A DNA stretch of 11,273 nt from an uncultured Clostridia bacterium (GTDB lineage: Bacteria; Bacillota; Clostridia; Oscillospirales; Acutalibacteraceae). The translations under genes and the position numbers were made by a program. Below the pieces are notes generated by a model, which was given only the letters and a program-made list of their open reading frames with translations, ran no database searches and was not told the DNA's origin. The DNA is taken from positions 1-11,273 of the forward strand of contig CALAQQ010000182.1 of NCBI GenBank assembly GCA_937888485.1. Direction: 5' to 3'. Numbering within the stretch: position 1 is the first letter of the stretch; every line of letters begins with the position of its first letter. Below are positions 6,833 through 11,273 of this stretch, piece by piece.

Positions 6833-7708
6833 ATGAAAAAAATTATCAGCATTTTGTTAACAGTTTTAATGCTTTGCTCCGTGTTTAGCTTCGGTGCTTT
6901 TGCGGCAGAAAGCAAAACAGAGACTCTCCTCTCGGATATTTCTGAGAAGAAAGCTCTTTCCATTGAAGCAGGAGACATCACTCTTGTTGAAGGTCTCACA
7001 ATCTCAGGCATAAAGGCAAGCGCAAAATTAACTGAGAATTCCGACGGTACATATGACATTCAGGCATACCTCACCGGAAGACTCTTCATCTTCAGAGTTA
7101 AGCTCTTTATCGAAGATGGCGAACTCCACGCTTACATTCCTTTGCTCTTTATTCACGTTAATGTAACTGAATTGCTCGGCGAAGAAGTAGATTTTGTTGG
7201 TGAACTTGCAACAGAAGTAGGCGCAGCACTTGAAATGTTTAATGAAGAGTTTTCAGGTTACTTCAAGCTTCTTTCAACAGGAAACAAGACCGTTGAAGGT
7301 TTCGGTGATGTTTATGTTGAAGAGTTCGGAACAGATTTAAAGGCTGCTGTAAAGGCTTCAGTTGAAAAGGGTGAACTTACTCTTCCCGAAGGTACAGATA
7401 TCAATAGCATGACAGATGAAGAAATCTATGCTATGCTTGGTGCATACGGCGAAGTAGGTGAGTCACTTAAGAACTTGAGCACATCAAAAGCTGCTTTCTA
7501 TTATGACGGAGATACTCTTGTTGGTTTCGAAGTTTCTTCAGTTGATGCAGAAGGAAATGTTCAGTCTACTTCTTCAAAAGAGATGCTTCCTTTTGATATT
7601 GAATCCATTTCAACAGAAGTTAATGACAGCGATTTCAGACAGCCCTTTATGTGCTTTGACTATACCAGCACAATTGTTAGAATTATTTCAGCAATTGAAA
7701 TGATGTAA
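6833..7708 (+). CDS. Secreted protein of unknown function
   Basis: I do not recognise this family. The 291-residue product starts with a clear signal peptide (MKKIISIL, hydrophobic core, probable cleavage after AFA at residue 24); there is no lipobox Cys, LPxTG signal or second membrane helix, so it should be released. The mature protein is acidic and looks rich in alternating beta-strand patterns (about 35-110), followed by helical, Glu/Ala-rich sequence (about 125-190) and further strands. This is loosely reminiscent of LolA/LppX-like or anti-sigma-type beta sheets, but I see no diagnostic motif. The start at 6833 is chosen over an upstream in-frame ATG at 6800 because AGGAGG is correctly spaced only for 6833 and the upstream ATG falls inside the promoter. 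It stands alone, with its own promoter and a very strong terminator. Confidence 0.75.
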   Translation: MKKIISILLTVLMLCSVFSFGAFAAESKTETLLSDISEKKALSIEAGDITLVEGLTISGIKASAKLTENSDGTYDIQAYLTGRLFIFRVKLFIEDGELHAYIPLLFIHVNVTELLGEEVDFVGELATEVGAALEMFNEEFSGYFKLLSTGNKTVEGFGDVYVEEFGTDLKAAVKASVEKGELTLPEGTDINSMTDEEIYAMLGAYGEVGESLKNLSTSKAAFYYDGDTLVGFEVSSVDAEGNVQSTSSKEMLPFDIESISTEVNDSDFRQPFMCFDYTSTIVRIISAIEMM

Positions 7709-7726
7709 TTAAAAAACAAAAATTTC

Positions 7727-7788
7727 ATAAAACACCAAGGCTTGTATGGGTGATGAACCCATACAAGCCTTGGTGTTTTATTTTTTTA
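7727..7788. terminator. Very long perfect-stem bidirectional terminator
   Basis: A 25-bp perfect inverted repeat: left arm 7727-7751, right arm 7757-7781, loop GATGA. It is followed on the + strand by a T-rich run (7778-7788) and on the - strand by A/T-rich DNA. It lies between the convergent secreted-protein and HAD genes; the right arm overlaps the last codons of the HAD gene by a few bases. Confidence 0.9.
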
Positions 7789-8368
7789 TTTTATTTTTAA
7801 TTTCATTTATGTTCATTTCGGTGAGAACGCCTTTTTTTGCATGGAAGCATTTTTCTCCGAGTTCAAAAATATGAACATCGTTTTTCAAGGAATCTGAATA
7901 AACATTGATGAATTTTGCGTCGGGAAGTTTTTCTGCAAGTCTTAACGGTTTTTGTTTATCCTTGCAGTTATAACCGATGATTTCTCCTGTTTTAGGATTC
8001 ATCCTTGTTGCAATCATAACATCAACCTTGTATTCATCGCAGATTGGTTTAAGAAAGAATTCGGGTGATGCCGAGCAGACAACAATCGGTCTTTCTCTGT
8101 TATCGGGATTAAAAATCGGATAAATTCTTTTCTTCTGATTGTTCCAGAATTTAACTGCCATCTTTTCACCGTCGATAAAACGAAGGAAAGAGAAGCATTT
8201 CCCTTTGTATTTATCACCGAAACGGAGAAAGAAAAGTATGAGGTTAAACAGAAGATACGGTGCAAGGATTAAAAGATACGGTCTGTGAAGTATGCAGTAA
8301 AAGAGAAAAACCGTTTCGGAATCCTGCGGATACACCGTTTTATCAAAATCGTAAAGATCAGCAATCAT
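7778..8368 (-). CDS. HAD-superfamily phosphatase (SerB/PgpC-like)
   Basis: Predicted Mg2+-dependent phosphomonoesterase of 196 residues. Motif I is DFDKT (7-11), with Asp 7 as nucleophile and Asp 9 as acid/base; motif II Ser 99 in VCSAS; motif III Lys near KDKQK (136-140); motif IV DSLKND (159-164) with two acidic ligands. All four are present, so it should be active. Between motifs I and II, at the place of the C1 cap, is a hydrophobic segment (about 30-50) that could touch the membrane, as in phosphatidylglycerophosphatase C-like members. The substrate cannot be named. The ATG overlaps the TAA of an upstream reading frame (TAATG at 8366-8370) and the gene has no strong site of its own (only a distant AAGGA), so translation is probably coupled to that upstream gene, which is cut off by the join near 8490. 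Confidence 0.82.
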   Translation of the reverse strand: MIADLYDFDKTVYPQDSETVFLFYCILHRPYLLILAPYLLFNLILFFLRFGDKYKGKCFSFLRFIDGEKMAVKFWNNQKKRIYPIFNPDNRERPIVVCSASPEFFLKPICDEYKVDVMIATRMNPKTGEIIGYNCKDKQKPLRLAEKLPDAKFINVYSDSLKNDVHIFELGEKCFHAKKGVLTEMNINEIKNKIKK

Positions 8369-8493
8369 TAAAACTCAACATCCTTTTTGCCGTCAAGCGT
8401 AACTTTTTTAACCGGATACTGTTGGGTGACTTTTCCCGTGTTATCAAAGACAAGCTGTTTTCCCAGCATACGGAAGAAAGCACCATAGAGATA
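8368..8493 (-). pseudogene. C-terminal remnant of an unidentified gene upstream of the HAD phosphatase
   Basis: About 41 codons on the minus strand, running from the join to a TAA that overlaps the phosphatase start by one base. The peptide (LYGAFFRMLGKQ ... KVTLDGKKDVEF) has protein-like composition and codon use matching the phosphatase. Beyond about 8490 the same frame stays open only by chance across the GH28-like gene and turns into Cys/His/Arg-rich shadow sequence. I read it as the 3' end of a real gene whose body is missing. Too little is left to name a family. Whether it is a true pseudogene or was simply replaced at an assembly join cannot be decided here. Confidence 0.45.
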
Positions 8494-8515
8494 AAAGTAA
8501 CGTTTTTTACTCTGT
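8485..8515. other. Join 1: Clostridia-like DNA to GH28-like DNA
   Basis: Left of here a minus-strand coding frame reads sensibly. Right of here a plus-strand frame begins in the middle of a probable signal peptide, with ATA where an ATG would be expected (8491-8493). Base composition and third-position use also change. No inverted terminal repeat, direct repeat, tRNA end or recombinase is visible. Confidence 0.6.
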
Positions 8516-9060
8516 GTATTGCCGGTTTTTTGTTTATATCTGCGGAGGCAAAAATGTTGAAAAATATGGTCAATGTTAAAGATTTCGGAGCAATTGGAGA
8601 CGGTTTGTATATGGATACACTCTATATTCAGGCGGCACTCGACAGCGGTAAAACAGTCTATTTCCCGGCAGGAGTCTATCGTACCGGGACACTCTATCTG
8701 CGCAGCGGCGGCGGTATTCATCTTGCTGCCAACGCCGTTATTCTCGGCAGCCGCTATCCGGAAGATTACAATGCCAATGACTTCGACAAGCGCAACACCT
8801 TTTCGGTAAAAGAACGTTCCTCCGGAGCCCATTTGATCATCGCCAGAGATTGTGAAAACATCTCCATTTCCGGCAGCGGAACCATCAATGGAAACCGCAA
8901 CGGCATCTTCAATACCGATATCATCCACACTCCCAACAGCAAACATCCGCGTTATGTGCTTCCCCGCTGGCGCCCCGGAGCCATGCTCTACTTTGTCGGA
9001 TGCCGCAATGTAAAATTGAATGGTATCAGACTCAACGACCCGACCTACTGGACACCGTAA
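8491..9060 (+). pseudogene. GH28 / pectate-lyase-3-like beta-helix protein, N-terminal fragment
   Basis: N-terminal third of a polygalacturonase-like right-handed beta-helix protein. From ATG 8554: VNVKDFGAIGDG (6-17), the standard opening of the family; then TLYIQAALDSGKTVYFPAGVYRTGTLYLRSG-type strands, VILGS, and GSGTINGNRNG (about 109-119). It ends at residue 168 just after NDPTYW, where normal members continue to the NTDG, DD, GHG and RIK catalytic motifs. All of these are absent, so this piece cannot be an active enzyme; the family is usually over 400 residues. ATG 8554 has GGAGG 5 nt upstream, but the in-frame codons before it (8497-8550) read VTFFTLCIAGFLFISAEA, a convincing signal peptide, so the true start was probably near 8491 and lost at the join. 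The style recalls Lentisphaerae or Bacteroidota glycan-degraders; this is an impression only. Confidence 0.72.
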
Positions 9061-9062
9061 AT
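9045..9062. other. Join 2: GH28-like DNA to phage DNA
   Basis: The beta-helix frame breaks off after PTYW with a meaningless Thr-Pro-stop (TAA 9058-9060), and the very next bases continue, in the same phase, as the middle of a phage portal protein. Two unrelated genes are thus each truncated at one point, without any visible recombination site. Confidence 0.65.
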
Positions 9063-9915
9063 GATGAACCTCTATACGGACGAGGCCATATGGGTCCTGA
9101 AGCGTGACGGACAGGCGTGGTACGCAGAGGAACACCGTCACAGGATGGGCAGGCCTCTGATGGAGCCGTTCATCTATAACCCGACAAGCACGAAGCCGTT
9201 CGGACAGTCGCGCATCAAGGAACCTATCCGCAGACTGATACAAGGCTATGTCAGAACGATAGCAAATGCGACCATCGGTCTTGAGTTCAGTACGGCACCG
9301 CAGAAGTATCTGCTGGGTGTCACGGATGATCAGTACGATGCAGTGGTGAATCAGAAGTTCAAGCAGTATGTCGGCAACATCCTCGCATCTACGGTAAATC
9401 CGGAGACAGGCGAAAAGCCGACATTCGGTCAGCTTCAGCAGGGCAACATCTCGCCACACGTTGAGATGCTCCGCTTACTTGCGACACAGTTCAGTGCGGC
9501 ATCGGGGCTGACTGTAACGGACACGGGTGTGGTCAACGATGCGAACCCGACAAGCTCTGATGCGATACTTGCACAGTCGCAGACACTCGTCTCGATGGCT
9601 GAACAGCTCAACGAGCGCAACGGCGATTCACTGAGAGTCATCGGTATGATGGCGCTGGCCATCGCAAACAATACTACGCTTGACGGACTTACCGACACAC
9701 AGAAGAATATCGTGGCACACTTCAAGAACCCTGCGATGCCTTCCGTAGCGGTAACGGCAGACGCAGCCATCAAGATCGCGTCAGCTCGTCCTGAGTTTGC
9801 GGGCACAGATACATTCCTTGAGATGATAGGCTTCGACCAGGCTGACATCAGACGCATCAAGTCGCAGGAGCAGAGAGAACGAGGGCTTGCGGTCCTCGGC
9901 GAGATAGGTGAGTAA
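9061..9915 (+). CDS. Phage portal protein (SPP1 Gp6-like), N-terminal part missing
   Basis: C-terminal ~284 residues of a tailed-phage portal, the dodecameric ring at the head vertex through which DNA is packaged by terminase. The diagnostic core is near the present N-terminus: HRMGRPLMEPF (27-37), KPFGQSRI (45-52) and FSTAPQKYLLG (76-86), matching the G(R/V)xPxxPxxN...G.S.I...(S/E)FxSAPQRxxLG pattern of Gp6-like portals. Helical sequence follows and the C-terminus is Arg/Glu-rich (EQRERGL). The family is usually about 450-500 residues, so 170-200 are absent. The ATG pair at 9061 has no ribosome binding site and is probably an internal Met left by the join. Its TAA overlaps the ATG of the minor head gene (TAATG), the usual coupling in phage head operons. 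GC is visibly higher than in the left part of the window. Confidence 0.82.
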   Translation: MMNLYTDEAIWVLKRDGQAWYAEEHRHRMGRPLMEPFIYNPTSTKPFGQSRIKEPIRRLIQGYVRTIANATIGLEFSTAPQKYLLGVTDDQYDAVVNQKFKQYVGNILASTVNPETGEKPTFGQLQQGNISPHVEMLRLLATQFSAASGLTVTDTGVVNDANPTSSDAILAQSQTLVSMAEQLNERNGDSLRVIGMMALAIANNTTLDGLTDTQKNIVAHFKNPAMPSVAVTADAAIKIASARPEFAGTDTFLEMIGFDQADIRRIKSQEQRERGLAVLGEIGE

Positions 9916-10700
9916 TGGCACGGATCACAACGAAGGCGTGGAACAATTACATCAGCATACTCCGCAGACTCAGCGAGAGAGCGTCCAAAGAGATGCGGGC
10001 GATGTTAACCAAGCTGAGTGCTCAGTATGAAGAGGGCATTATCACGCTTGAGGAATATGAGGACGCGGCCATCGATTATGCATATGCACTTGCCACAAAG
10101 TATGGCGAGGGAGCAGGTGCGATGGCTTGCGAGATGTATGATGCCATTGCAGAGCTTCAGGGGGCTAACGTTCCTGCTGCGGTCCCGGCGGCAACAGCCA
10201 CAATGGACGAGACCGCAAGAGCCGTAGTCGGTACGATGAAAACGGGCAACCCTGACATCGTAGCGAGTGCGACCGGAAGACTCGTCAAGCTGGTCGGAGT
10301 GGATACCATGCAGCAGAACGCACTCAGGGACGGTGCAGAGTGGGCATGGATACCGAGAGGCGATACTTGTGCCTTTTGTCTGACACTTGCATCGAGAGGC
10401 TGGCAGAGAGCATCGAGGAACGCACTCCGCAACGGACACGCAGAGCACGTTCACGCTAATTGCGACTGTACTTATGCAGTGCGATTCAGCGACAGCCTCG
10501 ATGTCGAAGGGTATCACCCGGATGACTATCTCGATATGTATCGGGACGCTGATGGCAATAGCCCTGAGGAACGTATAAACGCCATGCGGCGTGACTTTTA
10601 CGCTAAGAACAAGGAAACTATCAATGCTCAAAAGCGGGACGCATACGCCAAAAGAATGGAGCGAAACAGTTCCGCAGCTGAAGAGATAAACGTTGATTAG
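9915..10700 (+). CDS. Phage minor head protein with CxxC...HxHxxCxC motif
   Basis: A 261-residue protein in the place where Siphovirus-type head operons carry the minor capsid or head-completion (SPP1 Gp7/MuF-position) protein. The N-terminal 130 residues are helical (LRRLSERASKEM, LEEYEDAAIDYAYALATKYG). The C-terminal part holds WIPRGDTCAFC (145-155) and HVHANCDC (178-185): Cys 152, Cys 155, His 178, His 180, Cys 183 and Cys 185 could bind a metal ion. This pattern recurs in phage minor head proteins downstream of portals, from my knowledge of such operons. The Lys/Arg-rich tail (222-250) fits DNA or scaffold contact. The ATG overlaps the portal stop by one base, with AGGTGA 3-4 nt before it inside the portal gene. 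It ends directly on a terminator hairpin. Exact role is inferred from position. Confidence 0.72.
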   Translation: MARITTKAWNNYISILRRLSERASKEMRAMLTKLSAQYEEGIITLEEYEDAAIDYAYALATKYGEGAGAMACEMYDAIAELQGANVPAAVPAATATMDETARAVVGTMKTGNPDIVASATGRLVKLVGVDTMQQNALRDGAEWAWIPRGDTCAFCLTLASRGWQRASRNALRNGHAEHVHANCDCTYAVRFSDSLDVEGYHPDDYLDMYRDADGNSPEERINAMRRDFYAKNKETINAQKRDAYAKRMERNSSAAEEINVD

Positions 10701-10723
10701 AGGAGTCGAAAGGCTCCTTTTTT
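10701..10723 (+). terminator. Intrinsic terminator inside the phage head operon
   Basis: AGGAGTC (10701-10707), GAAA tetraloop, GGCTCCT (10712-10718) with one T-G wobble, then a run of six T (10718-10723). It starts on the base after the minor-head stop codon. The short stem with a stable GNRA loop may be partly read through, lowering expression of the genes that follow or resetting transcription for them. Confidence 0.8.
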
Positions 10724-10811
10724 CATACACAAATTAGTCCGGCAGGACGTAAAGCAATGCGACCGAACGAGATGCGACCTCGTATAAAAGCGTATCGGAG
10801 AAAGGACCAAT
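10724..10811 (+). promoter_or_regulatory. 88-nt leader before the scaffolding gene
   Basis: Non-coding gap with two small hairpins, GTCC-GGCA-GGAC (10738-10749) and ACGAG-N7-CTCGT (10767-10783), and a direct repeat ATGCGACC (10757-10764 and 10772-10779). It ends with GGAGAAAGGA, the AAGGA part 5-6 nt before the ATG at 10812. TATAAA occurs at 10783-10788 but I see no matching -35. No known riboswitch or ribozyme core was recognised. Confidence 0.35.
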
Positions 10812-11273
10812 ATGAAACGCACAGACATTACCAGCCTCTTCCCGGAGGCGACCGATGACCAGATCAATGCGCTGATGAGCATCAATGGAAATGACATCAA
10901 CAACGCAAAAAAGGGAGTCGAAGAACTTCAGACATCACTCAAAGATGCACAGGACAAGCTGAAAAGCATGGAGAGCAGCAACACGGCACTTCAGGAGGCA
11001 ATCGACAGAGCGAACGGCCTCCAGTCAGAACTTGACTCGATGAAGGCGGCCGAAACGCTCCGCACTACGAGAGAAGAGGTGGCAAGGTCGGTAGGCGTAC
11101 CGGCTCATCTGCTAACAGCTGAGACAAAGGAAGATTGCGAGGCACAGGCAAAGCAGATTCTTGAATTTGCGAAGCCGAGCAAATACCCAAGTGTCCCGGA
11201 TGGCGGTGAGCCTATTGGCACACCGAAGAAAACTACTCGCGACCAGTTTGCAGACTGGTTCAATGAACAGAAT
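10812..11273 (+). CDS. Phage capsid scaffolding protein (Gp20/DUF4355-like), 3' end cut by the window
   Basis: First 154 codons of a scaffold that guides assembly of the capsid shell and is removed before DNA packaging. The layout is typical of Gp20-type scaffolds: a short N-terminal head (MKRTDITSLFPEATDDQ), a long Glu/Lys/Gln-rich coiled coil (about 34-90), a segment with SVGVPAHLL (93-101) and a flexible Pro/Gly/Lys linker (122-142) before TRDQFADWF. The gene order portal, minor head, scaffold, and then expected major capsid supports the call. The start follows GGAGAAAGGA at correct spacing. The frame is open at the window edge; the family normally runs 180-220 residues, so only a C-terminal tail is missing. 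Confidence 0.78.
   Translation, partial: MKRTDITSLFPEATDDQINALMSINGNDINNAKKGVEELQTSLKDAQDKLKSMESSNTALQEAIDRANGLQSELDSMKAAETLRTTREEVARSVGVPAHLLTAETKEDCEAQAKQILEFAKPSKYPSVPDGGEPIGTPKKTTRDQFADWFNEQN

Noticed and set aside
8260..8490. Plus-strand extension upstream of the GH28-like protein
   Set aside because: It is antisense to the HAD phosphatase and its coupled upstream gene, has no ribosome binding site and no resemblance to a GH28 N-terminus before the signal peptide.
8368..9459. Long minus-strand open frame of 363 codons across the GH28-like and portal genes
   Set aside because: Only its last ~41 codons look protein-like; the rest is Cys/His/Arg-rich shadow of two well-supported plus-strand genes and crosses both joins.
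10005..10730. Minus-strand open frame of 241 codons
   Set aside because: It is antisense to the minor head gene, with many Cys and no motif, and covers the terminator; a reverse shadow of a GC-richer gene.
10738..10800. Small self-cleaving ribozyme or riboswitch in the phage leader
   Set aside because: I looked for hammerhead cores (CUGAnGA with GAAA) and other familiar motifs and found none; only two short hairpins remain.
8491..11273. A phage carrying a plant-cell-wall enzyme next to its portal gene
   Set aside because: Both the enzyme and the portal are truncated exactly where they meet, so an artefactual or illegitimate join explains the arrangement better than a phage cargo gene.
1..11273. 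CRISPR array, tRNA/rRNA genes, insertion sequence or defence system
   Set aside because: No regularly spaced repeats, no tRNA-like cloverleaf sequence, no transposase or integrase, and no nuclease/toxin-type motifs were seen on either strand.

Overview
The window reads as three pieces with different ancestry. Positions 1 to about 8490 look like the chromosome of a gut-type Clostridia (Oscillospiraceae/Lachnospiraceae-like) bacterium. The signs are modest GC with A/T-rich intergenic DNA, strong AGGAGG-type ribosome binding sites, TTGACA/TATAAT-like promoters, intrinsic terminators, a PlsY acyltransferase and a Thr/Pro-rich surface protein with InlB-type repeats and an (I)PxTG sorting signal. 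The taxon is inferred from style, not from a search.

Layout of the first piece. The 3' part of a ribokinase (1-846, +) converges on a GH43-type glycosidase (887-1816, -) across a shared hairpin. The glycosidase is divergent from a GPH-family sugar:cation symporter (1947-3464, +), which is followed 18 nt later by a secreted alpha/beta-hydrolase esterase (3483-4532, +). Together these suggest a small plant-glycan or pentoside locus: outside the cell, esterase trimming; then symport; then cytoplasmic glycosidase; then pentose phosphorylation. A terminator hairpin separates this from the InlB-repeat surface protein (4570-5937, -) and plsY (6080-6700, -). A lone secreted protein of unknown function (6833-7708, +) ends at a 25-bp perfect hairpin shared with a HAD-family phosphatase (7778-8368, -). 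The phosphatase is translationally coupled (TAATG) to the last ~41 codons of an unidentified upstream gene.

At about 8490 that upstream gene stops making sense, and a new, richer-GC sequence begins on the + strand. It is the N-terminal third of a GH28/pectate-lyase-3-like beta-helix protein, including what looks like its signal peptide but without its catalytic half. At about 9050-9060 this is cut off in turn, and the rest of the window (to 11273) is a tailed-phage head module: the C-terminal part of an SPP1-Gp6-like portal protein, a Cys/His-motif minor head protein overlapping it by 1 nt, an intrinsic terminator, an 88-nt leader and a Gp20/DUF4355-like scaffolding protein running off the end.

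Both boundaries cut through genes and show no integrase, transposase, attachment site or terminal repeats. The simplest reading is an assembly chimera (or synthetic join) of three unrelated fragments rather than a natural prophage or island. I found no convincing new multi-gene system. The most useful points are the two joins, the membrane-like insertion inside the surface protein, the orphan secreted protein, and the terminator plus structured leader inside the phage head operon.
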